Source: Bacillus tequilensis KCTC 13622 (GTDB taxonomy: Bacteria > Bacillota > Bacilli > Bacillales > Bacillaceae). Taken from it: a stretch of DNA of 64,000 nt. A program made the position numbers and the translations under genes. The stretch covers positions 112,714-176,713 of the forward strand of contig NZ_AYTO01000001.1 in NCBI RefSeq assembly GCF_000507145.1. The letters run 5' to 3'. Of the stretch, positions 16,568 through 28,754 are shown one piece after another. How positions within the stretch are numbered: position 1 is the stretch's first letter; each line of letters starts with the position of its first letter. The notes beneath the pieces were generated by a model. That model was not told the origin of the DNA and ran no database searches. It saw only the letters and a program-made list of their open reading frames with translations.

Positions 16568-19500
16568 TTGGGAGCAGAGTTTTTAGTAGGCAGGTCCGGG
16601 AGTGGAAAAACGAAGCTGATCATCGACAGCATTCAGGATGAACTGCGCCGGGCTCCATTCGGGAAACCGATCATTTTTCTAGTCCCGGATCAAATGACGT
16701 TTTTAATGGAATACGAGCTTGCTAAAACGCCTGATATGGGCGGAATGATACGCGCTCAAGTGTTCAGCTTTTCACGATTGGCATGGCGCATTCTCCAGCA
16801 TACGGGAGGAATGAGCAGGCCGTTTCTGACGAGCACAGGTGTACAGATGCTCCTGCGAAAACTCATTGAGGAGCATAAACAGGAGTTCAAAGTTTATCAA
16901 AAAGCGAGTGACAAAAGCGGATTCACCGCCCAGGTTGAACGGATGCTGACAGAATTTAAGCGGTATTGTCTGGAACCGGAAGATATCCGCCGGATGGCGG
17001 AAAGCGGAACGGCTTCCGAGTATCGCGGGGAACGTGTTTTATCTGAAAAGCTTCATGACTTATCGATTCTGTATCAGCAGATGGAAAAAAGCCTCGCAGG
17101 GCAATATCTTCACTCAGAGGATTATTTAACATTGCTGGCGGAGCATATTCCTCTTTCGGAGGATGTAAAGGGCGCACATATCTATGTGGACGGCTTTTAT
17201 CAATTTACGCCGCAGGAATTCAGGGTGTTGGAGCAGCTTATGGTTCACGCAGAGCACATCACGTTTTCGCTGACAGCGGACAAGCCGTCTGACGAACGGG
17301 AGCCGCATGAACTGGAATTATTCAGAATGACGGGAAAAACCTATTACCGCCTGCACGAAAAGGCGAAGGAATTAAATCTGGACATTACGTATAAAGAGCC
17401 TAGCGGGAGTGAAAGGCATACACGCACACCGGAATTGGCGCATCTAGAGGCGCAGTATGAAACGCGTCCGGCCATCCCATATGCAGAAAAACAAGAGGCT
17501 GTTACTGTGATGCAGGCCGCAAACAGACGAGCAGAGCTTGAAGGCATTGCCCGGGAAATTCACGCCCTTGTCAGAGAGAAGGGCTATCGCTATAAGGATG
17601 TAGCGATTCTTGCACGCCAGCCGGAAGACTACAAAGATATGGTGAAGGAAGTGTTCGCTGATTACGAGATTCCTTATTTCATTGACGGAAAAGCATCTAT
17701 GCTGAACCATCCGTTAATTGAATTTATCCGCTCGAGCCTTGATGTTTTGAAAGGGAATTGGCGTTATGAAGCGGTGTTTCGCTGCGTGAAAACCGAACTG
17801 TTATTCCCGCTTAACGAGCCGAAGAATAAGGTGAGAGAACAGGTCGATCAGCTTGAAAATTACTGTATCGCCTACGGGATCAAAGGCGATCGCTGGACAA
17901 AGGGCGACCGTTTCCATTACAGACGTTTTGTGTCATTGGATGATGATTTTACGCAGACCGACCAGGAAATCGAAATGGAAAACATGCTGAATGACACACG
18001 CGACTGGATTGTTCCGCCGCTTTTTCAGCTCCAGAAACGAATGAAAAAAGCAAAGACGGTTCAGGAGAAGGCGGAGGCGCTCTACCGCTATTTAGAAGAG
18101 ACGGATGTGCCGCTTAAGCTGGATCAGGAAAGACAGCGTGCTGAAGAAGACGGCAGAATCATTGAAGCGCAGCAGCATCAGCAGGCGTGGGATGCAGTCG
18201 TTCAGCTGCTTGAGGAGTTTGTTGAAATGATGGGAGATGATGAGATTTCTCTAGATTTGTTTCAGCAAATGATGGAAGCCGGCGCGGAGTCGCTTACATT
18301 TTCTCTCATTCCGCCTGCGCTTGACCAGGTGTTTGTCGGCAATATGGATTTGTCCAGAATGTATGACACCTCCTGCACTTTTGTGCTGGGGGCAAACGAT
18401 GGTGTTCTCCCGGCGCGCCCTGATGAAAACGGAGTGCTGTCGGACGATGACCGGGAATGGCTGAAAACGGTTGGGGTTGAGCTTTCCTCAGGCGGGCGAG
18501 AGCGTCTGCTTGACGAGCATTTCCTCATCTATATGGCGTTTTCCAGTCCGTCTGACAGGCTTTACGTATCGTATCCGATTGCCGATGCGGAAGGAAAAAC
18601 GCTTTTGCCGTCGATTGTTATTAAGCGGCTGGAAGAACTGTTTCCGCACCATAAGGAGCGCCTGTTGACAAATGAACCTGAACAGGTCAGCGATGAGGAA
18701 CAGCTGATGTATGTCGTCAATAAAAGCGTGGCACAGTCCTTTACTGCGAGCCAGCTTAGATTATGGACACGGGAATACGAGATCAGCGACGTTTGGTGGA
18801 GCACGTACAATGTGCTGATGAGCGACCCGGACAAATTGCAATCGAAAAAACTGTTTTCAAGCCTGTTTTTCCGTAATGAAGTAAAGCAGCTTGAACGCAG
18901 CGTGTCAAGGCAGCTTTATGGTGAACGCATTCAAGGCAGTGTGTCGAGGATGGAAACCTTTAACGCGTGCCCGTTCTCCCATTTTGCGTCACACGGGCTG
19001 CACCTGAAGGAACGGCAATTTTTTAAGCTTGAAGCACCGGACATCGGCCAGCTGTTTCATTCCAGCTTAAAGCTGATTTCAGACCGGCTGCGGGAGCAAA
19101 AGCTGGATTGGCGCGATTTAACGAAAGAGCAGTGTGAGCTGTTTTCCTATGATGCGGTAGAGCGGCTGGCGCCAAAACTGCAAAAAGAAATTCTGCTCAG
19201 CTCAAACCGGCATTATTATGTGAAGGAAAAACTGCAAAAAATTGTGACACGCGTGTCCGGCATTTTAAGCGAGCATGCGAAAGCGAGCGGATTCGTGCCG
19301 ATTGGGCTTGAACTGGGCTTTGGAGGAAAAGGGCCGCTCCCGCCGCTGACCTTTAAGCTGAAAAACGGCTGCACGATGGAGCTCGTCGGGCGAATTGACC
19401 GCGTTGATAAAGCGGAAAGCTCAAAAGGCCTGCTTCTAAGGATTGTCGATTATAAATCAAGCGACAAAGGCCTTGACTTAGCGGAAGTCTATTACGGCCT

Positions 19501-20068
19501 GGCGCTGCAAATGCTGACATACCTTGATTTATCGATTACACACTCAGCCGACTGGCTCGGAATGAGAGCGACGCCTGCGGGGGTGCTGTATTTCCATATT
19601 CATGACCCGATGATTCAATCTAATCTCCCGCTCGGGCTTGACGAGATTGAACAGGAGATCTTTAAGAAATTTAAAATGAAGGGCCTGCTCCTCGGTGATC
19701 AGGAAGCGGTTCGCCTCATGGATACGACGCTTCAAGAGGGACGGTCAAATATCGTCAACGCCGGCTTGAAAAAAGACGGCTCTCTCAGATCGGACTCGGC
19801 GGCAGTCGGCGAAAAGGAATTTGAGCTGCTGACGAAGCATGTGCGCCGCACCTTCCAAGAAGCTGGCGAACAAATCACCGACGGACGCGTATCGATTGAG
19901 CCTTATAAAATGAAGAACAAGACGCCATGCACATACTGTGCGTTCAAATCAGTATGCCAATTTGATGAATCATTAGAAGAAAACGAGTATCGCACATTAA
20001 AGGCTGAAAAGGACAAGACGATACTTGAGTGGATAAAAAAGGAGGCGGATGGCAATGAACATTCCTAA
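16568..20068 (+). CDS. addB: ATP-dependent helicase/nuclease subunit B (AddB)
   Basis: An 1166-residue subunit of the AddAB helicase-nuclease that resects double-strand breaks and recognises Chi. The Walker A-like GRSGSGKT is at residues 8-15. The C-terminal RecB-type nuclease domain shows [10 protein letters not shown] and IVDYKSS (about residues 965-990). Four cysteines, one in [11 protein letters not shown] (about 800) and three in [10 protein letters not shown] near the end, are the ligands of the known 4Fe-4S staple. The TTG start at 16568 has GAGAGGGGTC upstream; the upstream extension is non-coding. It overlaps addA by 14 bases. Full length, no missing motif. Confidence 0.97.
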   Translation: MGAEFLVGRSGSGKTKLIIDSIQDELRRAPFGKPIIFLVPDQMTFLMEYELAKTPDMGGMIRAQVFSFSRLAWRILQHTGGMSRPFLTSTGVQMLLRKLIEEHKQEFKVYQKASDKSGFTAQVERMLTEFKRYCLEPEDIRRMAESGTASEYRGERVLSEKLHDLSILYQQMEKSLAGQYLHSEDYLTLLAEHIPLSEDVKGAHIYVDGFYQFTPQEFRVLEQLMVHAEHITFSLTADKPSDEREPHELELFRMTGKTYYRLHEKAKELNLDITYKEPSGSERHTRTPELAHLEAQYETRPAIPYAEKQEAVTVMQAANRRAELEGIAREIHALVREKGYRYKDVAILARQPEDYKDMVKEVFADYEIPYFIDGKASMLNHPLIEFIRSSLDVLKGNWRYEAVFRCVKTELLFPLNEPKNKVREQVDQLENYCIAYGIKGDRWTKGDRFHYRRFVSLDDDFTQTDQEIEMENMLNDTRDWIVPPLFQLQKRMKKAKTVQEKAEALYRYLEETDVPLKLDQERQRAEEDGRIIEAQQHQQAWDAVVQLLEEFVEMMGDDEISLDLFQQMMEAGAESLTFSLIPPALDQVFVGNMDLSRMYDTSCTFVLGANDGVLPARPDENGVLSDDDREWLKTVGVELSSGGRERLLDEHFLIYMAFSSPSDRLYVSYPIADAEGKTLLPSIVIKRLEELFPHHKERLLTNEPEQVSDEEQLMYVVNKSVAQSFTASQLRLWTREYEISDVWWSTYNVLMSDPDKLQSKKLFSSLFFRNEVKQLERSVSRQLYGERIQGSVSRMETFNACPFSHFASHGLHLKERQFFKLEAPDIGQLFHSSLKLISDRLREQKLDWRDLTKEQCELFSYDAVERLAPKLQKEILLSSNRHYYVKEKLQKIVTRVSGILSEHAKASGFVPIGLELGFGGKGPLPPLTFKLKNGCTMELVGRIDRVDKAESSKGLLLRIVDYKSSDKGLDLAEVYYGLALQMLTYLDLSITHSADWLGMRATPAGVLYFHIHDPMIQSNLPLGLDEIEQEIFKKFKMKGLLLGDQEAVRLMDTTLQEGRSNIVNAGLKKDGSLRSDSAAVGEKEFELLTKHVRRTFQEAGEQITDGRVSIEPYKMKNKTPCTYCAFKSVCQFDESLEENEYRTLKAEKDKTILEWIKKEADGNEHS

Positions 20069-23000
20069 ACCGGCAGACAGCACGTGGACAGATGACCAAT
20101 GGAATGCCATTGTTTCAACCGGCCAGGATATTCTTGTGGCGGCTGCTGCGGGCTCCGGGAAAACCGCTGTGCTCGTTGAGCGAATGATCCGGAAAATCAC
20201 AGCGGAAGAAAACCCGATTGATGTAGACCGGCTTCTCGTTGTGACCTTTACAAACGCCTCGGCGGCAGAAATGAAACACCGAATTGCGGATGCCTTGGAA
20301 AAAGAGCTCGTAAAGCGCCCCGGCTCGCTGCATATCAGACGCCAGCTGTCTCTTTTAAACCGGGCCAGCATTTCGACACTTCATTCCTTTTGCCTGCAAG
20401 TGCTGAAAAAATATTACTATTTGATCGATATTGATCCGGGCTTTCGGATTGCCGATCAGACCGAAGGCGAGCTGCTTGGGGATGAAGTGCTGGATGAGCT
20501 GTTCGAAGACGAATACGCAAAGGGTGACGAGGCGTTTTTTGAGCTGGTTGACCGCTACACGACAGACCGGCATGATCTGGATCTGCAATTTCTCGTCAAA
20601 CAGGTGTACGAGTATTCCCGATCCCACCCAAACCCGGAGGCATGGCTGGAAAGCTTTGTTCATTTATATGATGTATCTGAAAAGAGCGCGATCGAAGAGC
20701 TTTCGTTTTATCAATATGTCAAAGAGGATATTGCAATGGTGCTTAACGGAGCGAGGGAAAAGCTCCTGCGCGCCCTTGAACTGACAAAAGCGCCGGGCGG
20801 ACCGGCGCCGCGCGCTGACAATTTTCTTGATGATCTTGCGCAGATTGATGAACTGATTCAGCATCAGGACGATTTCAATGAACTTTATAAGCGGGTGCCT
20901 GCCGTCTCATTTAAGCGCGCGAAGGCGGTAAAAGGGGACGAGTTTGATCCCGCGCTGCTTGATGAAGCGACAGACTTGCGAAATGGCGCGAAAAAACTGC
21001 TTGAAAAGCTCAAAACCGACTACTTCACAAGAAGTCCTGAACAGCATTTGAAAAGCCTAGCCGAGATGAAGCCTGTCATTGATACACTCGTACAGCTTGT
21101 CATTAGCTATGGAAAGCGATTCGAAGCCGCGAAGCAGGAAAAATCAATCATTGATTTTTCTGATTTGGAGCATTACTGTTTGGCGATTTTGACAGCTGAA
21201 AATGACAAAGGCGAACGCGGTCCGAGCGAGGCAGCAAGATTTTATCAGGAGCAGTTTCATGAGGTGCTCGTTGACGAATATCAGGATACCAACCTCGTGC
21301 AGGAATCGATCCTGCAGCTTGTCACAAGCGGGCCGGAGGAGACTGGAAACCTGTTTATGGTAGGAGATGTCAAACAGTCGATTTATCGATTCAGGCTTGC
21401 GGAGCCGCTTCTTTTCCTCTCCAAATACAAACGGTTTACAGAGAGCGGAATAGGAACGGGACGGAAGATCGACTTGAATAAAAACTTCCGAAGCCGGGCT
21501 GATATTTTAGACAGCACAAACTTTTTATTTAAACAGCTGATGGGCGGCAAAATCGGTGAGGTGGATTATGACGAGCAGGCTGAGCTGAAGCTTGGCGCGG
21601 CGTATCCGGACAGTGGCGAGACGGAAACGGAGCTGCTGCTGATCGACAACACAGAAGAGACGGATGCAGGCGAGGAAGCAGAAGAGCTGGAAACGGTGCA
21701 GTTCGAGGCGAAAGCGATCGCTAAGGAAATTCGCAAACTGATTTCATCACCTTTTAAGGTGTATGACGGAAAAACGAAAACACACCGCAATATTGAATAC
21801 CGCGATATCGTGATTTTACTGCGTTCCATGCCGTGGGCGCCGCAAATCATGGAGGAGCTGAGAGCACAGGGCATACCGGTTTACGCCAATTTAACGTCAG
21901 GCTATTTTGAAGCGGTCGAAGTCGCCGTCGCGATTTCGGTGCTGAAGGTGATCGATAACCCGTATCAGGATATACCGCTTGCCTCTGTGCTGCGCTCACC
22001 GATTGTCGGAGCAGATGAAAACGAGCTGTCTTTGATCCGGCTTGAAAACACAAAAGCGCCGTACTATGAAGCGATGAAAGACTACTTGGCAGCCGGCGAC
22101 CGGAACGGCGAGCTTTATCAAAAGCTGCAAACCTTTTACGGGCATCTGCAAAAATGGCGCGCGTTTTCGAAAAACCACTCAGTATCTGAGCTGATTTGGG
22201 AAGTGTACCGCGACACGAAATATATGGATTATGTCGGCGGGATGCCGGGCGGAAAACAGCGCCAGGCCAATTTGCGCGTCCTTTACGACCGGGCGCGCCA
22301 ATATGAATCAACGGCGTTTCGCGGCCTGTTCCGTTTCCTGCGATTTATCGAACGCATGCAGGAGCGGGGCGATGATCTTGGTACGGCGAGAGCGCTCAGC
22401 GAGCAGGAGGATGTTGTCCGCTTAATGACGATCCACAGCAGCAAGGGGCTTGAATTCCCTGTTGTGTTTGCAGCGGGTCTCGGCCGCAATTTCAACATGA
22501 TGGACTTAAACAAATCGTACCTGCTGGACAAGGAGCTCGGGTTTGGCACGAAGTATATTCACCCGCAATTGCGTATCAGCTATCCGACGCTTCCGCTCAT
22601 TGCGATGAAGAAAAAAATGCGCAGGGAGCTGCTGTCAGAGGAATTGCGGGTACTCTATGTTGCATTAACAAGAGCAAAGGAAAAATTGTTTCTGCTTGGC
22701 TCGTGCAAGGATCATCAGAAACAGCTCGCAAAATGGCAGGCATCCGCGTCACAAACTGACTGGCTTCTTCCGGAGTTTGACCGCTATCAGGCAAAAACGT
22801 ATTTAGATTTCATCGGGCCGGCTCTTGCCAGACACAGAGATATGGAGACTTTGGCTGAAAACGGTGCGACAGCGCGTCCTGATATATCAGGACACCCGGC
22901 TCGTTTTGCCGTCCGAATGATCCATTCCTATGATTTGCTGGATGATGATTTGGAGGAAAGAATGGAAGAAAAAAGCGAGCGCCTAGAAGCGATTCGCCAA

Positions 23001-23759
23001 GGTGAACCAGTTCCCGGCTCGTTTATGTTTGATGAAAAAGCCCGCGAGCAGCTGAACTGGACCTACCCGCATCACGAGGTGACGCAAATTCGTACAAAGC
23101 AGTCGGTGTCTGAGATCAAGAGAAAAAGAGAGTACGAGGATGAATACAGCGGCAGGGCCCCTGTTAAACCGGCTGACGGCAGCATGCTGTACAGACGGCC
23201 TGCTTTCATGATGAAAAAAGGCCTGACGGCGGCAGAGAAAGGAACGGCCATGCATACGGTGATGCAGCATATCCCGCTGACACATGTGCCGACGATAGAA
23301 GAAGCGGAGCAGACGGTTCATAAGCTTTATGAAAAAGAACTGCTTACGGAAGAACAAAAAGCCGCTATATATATAGAAGAAATCGTGCAATTCTTCCATA
23401 CGGAAATCGGCGGACAGCTGATCAGCGCGCAATGGAAGAATAGGGAAGTACCGTTCAGTTTGGCGCTTCCAGCCAAGGAGATCTATCCTGATGCACAGGA
23501 GGCGGATGAGCCGCTTTTAGTGCAGGGAATCATTGATTGTCTCTATGAAACTGACGGCGGTTTATATCTTTTGGACTATAAATCGGACCGGATTGAGGGC
23601 AAATTCCAGCACGGATTTGAAGGAGCGGCCCCGATCTTGAAGAAACGATATGAAACGCAAATTCAGCTGTACACGAAGGCAGTTGAGCAAATTGCAAAAA
23701 CAAAGGTAAAGGGATGTGCGCTTTATTTCTTTGACGGAGGGCACATTCTGACATTATAG
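20055..23759 (+). CDS. addA: ATP-dependent helicase/nuclease subunit A (AddA)
   Basis: A 1234-residue UvrD-like SF1 helicase with a C-terminal nuclease. Walker A AAGSGKT is at residues 31-37, motif [10 protein letters not shown] at about 410, motif [14 protein letters not shown], motif V/VI regions [14 protein letters not shown] and [19 protein letters not shown] near 795-880, and the nuclease core [17 protein letters not shown] near 1165-1180. AddA moves 3' to 5' and cuts one strand while AddB cuts the other. The ATG at 20055 with AGGAGG nine bases upstream is preferred over the ATG six bases earlier. It overlaps addB and is followed by a hairpin before sbcD. Confidence 0.97.
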   Translation: MNIPKPADSTWTDDQWNAIVSTGQDILVAAAAGSGKTAVLVERMIRKITAEENPIDVDRLLVVTFTNASAAEMKHRIADALEKELVKRPGSLHIRRQLSLLNRASISTLHSFCLQVLKKYYYLIDIDPGFRIADQTEGELLGDEVLDELFEDEYAKGDEAFFELVDRYTTDRHDLDLQFLVKQVYEYSRSHPNPEAWLESFVHLYDVSEKSAIEELSFYQYVKEDIAMVLNGAREKLLRALELTKAPGGPAPRADNFLDDLAQIDELIQHQDDFNELYKRVPAVSFKRAKAVKGDEFDPALLDEATDLRNGAKKLLEKLKTDYFTRSPEQHLKSLAEMKPVIDTLVQLVISYGKRFEAAKQEKSIIDFSDLEHYCLAILTAENDKGERGPSEAARFYQEQFHEVLVDEYQDTNLVQESILQLVTSGPEETGNLFMVGDVKQSIYRFRLAEPLLFLSKYKRFTESGIGTGRKIDLNKNFRSRADILDSTNFLFKQLMGGKIGEVDYDEQAELKLGAAYPDSGETETELLLIDNTEETDAGEEAEELETVQFEAKAIAKEIRKLISSPFKVYDGKTKTHRNIEYRDIVILLRSMPWAPQIMEELRAQGIPVYANLTSGYFEAVEVAVAISVLKVIDNPYQDIPLASVLRSPIVGADENELSLIRLENTKAPYYEAMKDYLAAGDRNGELYQKLQTFYGHLQKWRAFSKNHSVSELIWEVYRDTKYMDYVGGMPGGKQRQANLRVLYDRARQYESTAFRGLFRFLRFIERMQERGDDLGTARALSEQEDVVRLMTIHSSKGLEFPVVFAAGLGRNFNMMDLNKSYLLDKELGFGTKYIHPQLRISYPTLPLIAMKKKMRRELLSEELRVLYVALTRAKEKLFLLGSCKDHQKQLAKWQASASQTDWLLPEFDRYQAKTYLDFIGPALARHRDMETLAENGATARPDISGHPARFAVRMIHSYDLLDDDLEERMEEKSERLEAIRQGEPVPGSFMFDEKAREQLNWTYPHHEVTQIRTKQSVSEIKRKREYEDEYSGRAPVKPADGSMLYRRPAFMMKKGLTAAEKGTAMHTVMQHIPLTHVPTIEEAEQTVHKLYEKELLTEEQKAAIYIEEIVQFFHTEIGGQLISAQWKNREVPFSLALPAKEIYPDAQEADEPLLVQGIIDCLYETDGGLYLLDYKSDRIEGKFQHGFEGAAPILKKRYETQIQLYTKAVEQIAKTKVKGCALYFFDGGHILTL

Positions 23760-23760
23760 C

Positions 23761-23808
23761 GAGATCCGTAAGCTCCGGTGATTTCAGGCGGAGCGGATCT
23801 CGTTTTCC
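23761..23808 (+). terminator. Hairpin between addA and sbcD
   Basis: GAGATCCG-taa-GCTCCG pairs with CGGAGC-GGATCTC around a 10-base loop, followed by only CGTTTTCC. The short T tract suggests partial termination or mRNA processing within the add-sbc operon rather than a full stop. Confidence 0.6.
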
Positions 23809-23831
23809 ATATAAAAGAGAGGTGAAAGCAT

Positions 23832-25007
23832 TTGCGGATTTTACATACGGCTGACTGGCATCTTGGAAAAACGCTGGAAGGAAGAAGCAGGCTGAGTGAA
23901 CAGGCAGATGTGCTTGATGAATTGAATACGATTGTAAAGGAAGAGCAGATCGATGCCATCGTAATGGCAGGGGACGCGTTTGACACCGTGAACCCGCCGG
24001 CTTTAGCGGAGCAGCTGTTTTATGAAAGCCTGTCTGCGCTCAGCGACAGAGGGAAGCGCCCGATTGTTGTCATTGCCGGAAACCACGATAATCCTGACCG
24101 TTTGTCCGCCGCTTCACCGCTGACACATGAACACGGCATTTATTTAATCGGCTATCCGACAACGGAACCGCTTCATATCGAAGTGCCTTCAGCAGGTGAG
24201 CTTTTGGCGGTGGGGGCGCTGGCGTACCCATCTGAAGCGCGGTTAAATGAAGTGCTTTCCGATACATTTGATGAAAAGCTGCTCCGCGATCATTATGATG
24301 TGAAAATCAGGCAGGCGTTTGAGCATATGACGAGCCGGTTTCGCAAAGACGCAGTAAAGGTTGCCGCAAGCCATATTTATGTCGCAGGCGGAAACCAAAC
24401 GGATTCAGAACGGCCGATTGAAGTCGGCGGCGCATATACGGTGGCTGCTGAAAGCCTGCCGGCGGATGCCGCTTACGTGGCGCTCGGCCATTTGCATCGC
24501 CCGCAAACGATCAAGCGGGCGCGGACGCTTGCACGTTATTCCGGATCTCCGCTCGCCTACAGCTTTTCTGAAGCGGGCTACGCCAAATCGGTGACAATCG
24601 TGGACGCGAAGCCGGGAGAAGAGGCGTCTTGGCATGAAGTGTTATTATCTAGCGGCAAGCCTCTTGTGAAGTGGAAAGCGGCAAATGGCTTGAGCGAGGT
24701 GTACAGCTGGCTGGATGAAGGCAGGGATGAGAATGCCTGGATTGACCTTGAAATCCGTGTGACGGACCAGCTGTCACTTGAAGAAATTCATAGGCTGCGG
24801 AAGGCGCACCCGGGCTTTATCCATATCAGGCCGGTTTTTGAAGAACAAAACAAAGAGCGGGAGCGAGTCGAGGTGAAGCATGTGTCGATCGAAGACCGCT
24901 TTAAGAAATTTTATGAAAAACAAACTGGCGGCGCGGTGCCGGATGAAGAAATGGTGAAGCTGTTTTTAGAGCTTGCATCCGGCGTTGAAGAGGAGGATGC
25001 GAAATGA
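23832..25007 (+). CDS. sbcD: Nuclease SbcD (Mre11 family)
   Basis: A 391-residue metallophosphoesterase. The metal-binding motifs are DWHLGKT (Asp8, His10), AGDAFD (about 47), GNHDN (about 83) and ALGHLHRPQ with further histidines (about 219). With SbcC it cleaves DNA hairpins and protein-blocked ends. The start is a TTG with GAGAGGTGAAA upstream. It overlaps sbcC by 4 bases (ATGA), so the complex subunits are coupled. Some members of the family are about 380-400 residues, so this is full length. Confidence 0.96.
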   Translation: MRILHTADWHLGKTLEGRSRLSEQADVLDELNTIVKEEQIDAIVMAGDAFDTVNPPALAEQLFYESLSALSDRGKRPIVVIAGNHDNPDRLSAASPLTHEHGIYLIGYPTTEPLHIEVPSAGELLAVGALAYPSEARLNEVLSDTFDEKLLRDHYDVKIRQAFEHMTSRFRKDAVKVAASHIYVAGGNQTDSERPIEVGGAYTVAAESLPADAAYVALGHLHRPQTIKRARTLARYSGSPLAYSFSEAGYAKSVTIVDAKPGEEASWHEVLLSSGKPLVKWKAANGLSEVYSWLDEGRDENAWIDLEIRVTDQLSLEEIHRLRKAHPGFIHIRPVFEEQNKERERVEVKHVSIEDRFKKFYEKQTGGAVPDEEMVKLFLELASGVEEEDAK

Positions 25008-28000
25008 AGCCGATCGCCTTATCGATAAAGGGGCTGCACAGCTTTAGAGAGGAGCAGACGATTGATTTCGAAGGCCTTTCCGGCGCCGGTGTTTTCGGCA
25101 TTTTCGGCCCGACAGGAAGCGGTAAATCCTCTATTCTCGACGCAATGACGCTTGCTTTATACGGAAAGGTGGAGCGGGCGGCGAACAATACACACGGAAT
25201 TTTAAACCATGCGGAAGATACGCTGTCTGTTTCCTTTACCTTTGCGCTTCAGACAAACCATCAAATCTCTTACAAAGTCGAGCGCGTGTTTAAAAGAACG
25301 GATGAAATGAAGGTGAAAACGGCACTTTGCCGCTTCATTGAGATTAAGGATGAGCATACAGTGCTGGCCGATAAAGCCAGCGAAGTCAATAAAAGAGTCG
25401 AGGAGCTCTTGGGGCTGACGATTGACGATTTTACGAGAGCGGTGGTCCTGCCGCAAGGGAAATTTGCTGAATTTTTGTCTTTAAAAGGAGCGGAGCGCAG
25501 GCATATGCTCCAGCGCTTATTTCATTTGGAGCAGTATGGAGACCGGCTCGTGAAAAAACTAAGACGGCAGGCACAGGAAGCCAATGCGAGAAAAAACGAA
25601 ATGCTTGCTGAACAGTCCGGTCTTGGGGAAGCGAGTTCAGAAGCGGTTGAGCAGGCAGAACAGGCTCTCGAACAAGCTGAATCCCGGCTGGAAGCGATGA
25701 AGAAGAATCGGGATCAGGCAAAAGAGCGGTTTACTGAACATCAGGAGATTTGGAATGTTCAAAAGGAAAAAGCCGTATATGAAGAAGAGAAAAAACGTCT
25801 CGAAGAGGAACAGCCGCACGTAGACGACATGAAAAAGCGTCTGCTGGAAGCTGAAACAGCCGCTGCTCTGAAGCCCTATGCGAATCGGTATGCAGAAGCC
25901 ATCCAGCAGGAGGAGAAAGCTGAAAAGGAACAAATGCTTGCTCAAAAAGATTTAGCAGACCAGACCGCTTTCTTTCATCAAAAACATGAAGAGCATGAAG
26001 CGTGGCGCCGGCATAAAAGCGAGAAAGAGCCTGAGCTTTTAACCGAGCAGGAACAGCTTTCCCGCCTGCAGGAGATTGAAATCAAACTGAGTGAGGCCAA
26101 GCAAGAGGAAGAGTGCAAAAAGGCTGAACTCCATCAAAAAGAAGAGGCTCTTCACTCTGTCATGAATGAATTGGAGGCTGTAACAGACCGTCTGACACGG
26201 GGACAAAACAGGCAGACGGAATTGAAGCAGCAGCTCAAATCCCTGCAGGTGACATCAGATGAGCGAAAAAGCTGCCAGCAGGCTGCAGAGATGGCATTAC
26301 GCATCAGGCAGACTGAGGAGCAAATCACAAAAGAGCAAAAACGAAGTGACGCATTGAACCTTGTGCTTCAGAAGCTGAATGAGGAGAAGAGTACACTCGT
26401 CGAAAAGACGAAAGCGGAAGAAAACAACATCATTCAAGCGTATGAGGCTGTACAAACCGTGTACCATTTGGTATGCGAGAGTGAGCGGTCATTAACACGT
26501 ATAACTGAACAGGCTAGAAAGACACAACAGACGCTTCAGATGCAGCGCGAAAAAGCAAGGGTGGCACTGCTGACAAAAGAGTTAGCCGAAAAGCTGACAG
26601 CCGGAAAGCCTTGTCCTGTCTGCGGTTCAACACATCATGATCCGTCTGCCTCAGTACACGAAACATATGAGCTCGACAGCGGCCTTGAAGAGAACATCAA
26701 ACAGACAGATATGCTGCTGACGGAAGCGGCAGCTCTCAGCCAGGAGATTTTTTCAGCCAAAATCACGCTTGAAGAACAGTCTGCGCGTTTTATTGAACAG
26801 TGTCCGTTCTTGCAAAAGATTCAGCAAGCACCAAACCTTGAAGCGGCAGCTTCTTACGAGAATCAGCCGGTGCATGAGGCATTCAATACTGCCTACATTG
26901 AATGGAAACGAGTCAAGCAGGATATTCTTTCTGTGAAAACACGAATGGCTCAAATGATCAGCGCTTATCAGGAGTCTTTAAAAAAGGCCGAGCAGCTTAA
27001 TGAAAAAATCGGTTTTGAAAAAAGAGAGGCGGATCGTATCGCAAGCATCATCGCCGAGCTTCAGTCCTCGTTGGACAGCCGTCTAAAAGCGTTTGACGAA
27101 GCGTTTCAGGATCAATCTATCAATGAAGCAGAGAAATGGCAGGAAGCCATTGAAGAAAAGGACCGGGCTGCAGAAGATTGTGAAAAACGAATTGAGAAGA
27201 GCATCGCGTTTCTTGCTGAGCATGAAGCACAAAAGGAAAAGCTGCGTGAATCCGGACATCGGCTTGAACGGGAAAAGCTGGAGCTTCACTATGCGGCTGA
27301 ACGCATCAAGAACGTGATAGCTGATTATGAGCGCGAACTAGGAGATTACGCTAAAGGAGATTCGATCCAAGCCAAACTCCGCTCTGTTCAGCAAGATCTT
27401 AAGCTGTTAAGAGAAAAAGAACAATCTCTATATGAAGAACTGCAAAGCGCACAAATGAGGCTCAATCAGGCGAAAAGCCGCGCTTCAGCAAGCGAACTGA
27501 CTCTTCAAGAGGCGAAGGACAGGTTGGAAAAGGCCGAATCCGATTGGCATGAGCATGCGAAAGGCACTCGCTTTACCTGGACTGAAGAGGTGGAGCGAAG
27601 TCTTATCCCAGCGGAAGAGCTTGAAAAGATAAAAACGGGCATAGACCAGTTTATGGATAAACTGAAGCAAAATGCCGCAAACTTAAAGCGTGTAGCGGAG
27701 AGACTTGCCGGCCGAGCCTTGTCAGAGAGTGAATGGAGCGAAACCGTTACGGCTTTACAGGAAGCTGAGGACGCGTTTGGCGCTGCGATAGAGGAAAAAG
27801 GCGCGGCAGTGAAAGCGCTGGCCGTTATTCGCGACCATCATAAACGGTTTAACGAAATTGAGGCAGAGCTGAAAAAATGGCAGACGCATATCAACAGGCT
27901 GGACAAGCTGCAAGCTGTGTTTAAAGGGAACACATTCGTCGAATTTTTAGCTGAGGAGCAGCTTGAAAGCGTAGCGCGGGACGCTTCAGCAAGACTTGGC

Positions 28001-28399
28001 ATGCTGACGAGACAGCGCTATGCCATCGAAGTGGATTCAGAAGGCGGATTCGTGATGCGTGATGACGCAAATGGAGGCGTCAAACGCCCGGTATCCAGCT
28101 TGTCTGGAGGAGAGACCTTCCTCACCTCGCTTTCTCTCGCTCTTGCGCTGTCTGCCCAGATCCAGCTTCGCGGAGAATACCCGCTACAGTTCTTTTTCTT
28201 AGATGAAGGGTTCGGCACCTTGGATCAAGATCTGCTTGATACGGTTGTGACAGCCTTGGAAAAACTGCAGTCAGACAATCTGTCTGTCGGTGTTATCAGC
28301 CATGTGCAGGAACTGCGGGCACGGCTTCCGAAAAAGCTGATCGTCCATCCGGCTGAACCGAGCGGACGCGGCACACGGGTGTCACTTGAATTGATGTAA
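25004..28399 (+). CDS. sbcC: SMC-like ATPase SbcC (Rad50 family)
   Basis: An 1131-residue SMC-like protein. Walker A GPTGSGKS is at residues 35-42. Long coiled-coil arms (about 180-500 and 580-900, rich in E, K, Q, L) are joined by the zinc hook CPVC (Cys537 and Cys540). The C-terminal lobe has the ABC signature LSGGETFLTSLSLALAL and Walker B FFFLDEGFGTLD. It dimerises through the hook and gates SbcD nuclease activity with ATP. Translation is coupled to sbcD. Intact. Confidence 0.97.
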   Translation: MKPIALSIKGLHSFREEQTIDFEGLSGAGVFGIFGPTGSGKSSILDAMTLALYGKVERAANNTHGILNHAEDTLSVSFTFALQTNHQISYKVERVFKRTDEMKVKTALCRFIEIKDEHTVLADKASEVNKRVEELLGLTIDDFTRAVVLPQGKFAEFLSLKGAERRHMLQRLFHLEQYGDRLVKKLRRQAQEANARKNEMLAEQSGLGEASSEAVEQAEQALEQAESRLEAMKKNRDQAKERFTEHQEIWNVQKEKAVYEEEKKRLEEEQPHVDDMKKRLLEAETAAALKPYANRYAEAIQQEEKAEKEQMLAQKDLADQTAFFHQKHEEHEAWRRHKSEKEPELLTEQEQLSRLQEIEIKLSEAKQEEECKKAELHQKEEALHSVMNELEAVTDRLTRGQNRQTELKQQLKSLQVTSDERKSCQQAAEMALRIRQTEEQITKEQKRSDALNLVLQKLNEEKSTLVEKTKAEENNIIQAYEAVQTVYHLVCESERSLTRITEQARKTQQTLQMQREKARVALLTKELAEKLTAGKPCPVCGSTHHDPSASVHETYELDSGLEENIKQTDMLLTEAAALSQEIFSAKITLEEQSARFIEQCPFLQKIQQAPNLEAAASYENQPVHEAFNTAYIEWKRVKQDILSVKTRMAQMISAYQESLKKAEQLNEKIGFEKREADRIASIIAELQSSLDSRLKAFDEAFQDQSINEAEKWQEAIEEKDRAAEDCEKRIEKSIAFLAEHEAQKEKLRESGHRLEREKLELHYAAERIKNVIADYERELGDYAKGDSIQAKLRSVQQDLKLLREKEQSLYEELQSAQMRLNQAKSRASASELTLQEAKDRLEKAESDWHEHAKGTRFTWTEEVERSLIPAEELEKIKTGIDQFMDKLKQNAANLKRVAERLAGRALSESEWSETVTALQEAEDAFGAAIEEKGAAVKALAVIRDHHKRFNEIEAELKKWQTHINRLDKLQAVFKGNTFVEFLAEEQLESVARDASARLGMLTRQRYAIEVDSEGGFVMRDDANGGVKRPVSSLSGGETFLTSLSLALALSAQIQLRGEYPLQFFFLDEGFGTLDQDLLDTVVTALEKLQSDNLSVGVISHVQELRARLPKKLIVHPAEPSGRGTRVSLELM

Positions 28400-28413
28400 G
28401 GAGGACAGCGGAA

Positions 28414-28716
28414 ATGGCAAAGCAGACTGCCGGAATATGTGAGCTGTGCGGCCGGAGCGATGTCCAGCTGACAGAGCACCACCTCACACCGAAAGAGGAA
28501 GGCGGAACGTTTCTGCCGACAGCAATGCTCTGTATTCCTTGCCATAAACAAATTCATGCCTTATATACCAATCAAGAGCTTGCGGTTCGCTTAAACGGAA
28601 TCAATGAACTCAGAAGCGACCCGCAGCTTGCCCGATTTGTCAAATGGATCCGAAAACAGCCGTCAGAGAAGCTGATCAAAACAAAAAAATCAAATGATCG
28701 ACAAAAGAAAACATGA
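28414..28716 (+). CDS. hirA: HNH-type small nuclease-like protein HirA (YisB)
   Basis: A 100-residue protein with CELCGR near residue 9-13, LTEHHLTPK near 21-28 and CIPCHKQIH near 41-49. This is the zinc-ribbon HNH arrangement CxxC...HH...CxxCHxxIH. It lies 14 bases after sbcC with its own AAGGAGGAC and ends in a terminator shared with gerPF, so it is the last gene of the addB-addA-sbcDC unit. The position suggests a repair role. In B. subtilis it was called yisB. I am sure of the domain but not of the activity. Confidence 0.85.
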   Translation: MAKQTAGICELCGRSDVQLTEHHLTPKEEGGTFLPTAMLCIPCHKQIHALYTNQELAVRLNGINELRSDPQLARFVKWIRKQPSEKLIKTKKSNDRQKKT

Positions 28717-28720
28717 CTAA

Positions 28721-28754
28721 AAAGCAGCCCTCTCTTTGCAGAGTGGCTGCTTTT
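28721..28754. terminator. Bidirectional terminator between hirA and gerPF
   Basis: AAAGCAGCC and GGCTGCTTT with an inner TCT/AGA extension form a strong stem ending in TTTT on both strands, serving the two convergent operons. Confidence 0.8.
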
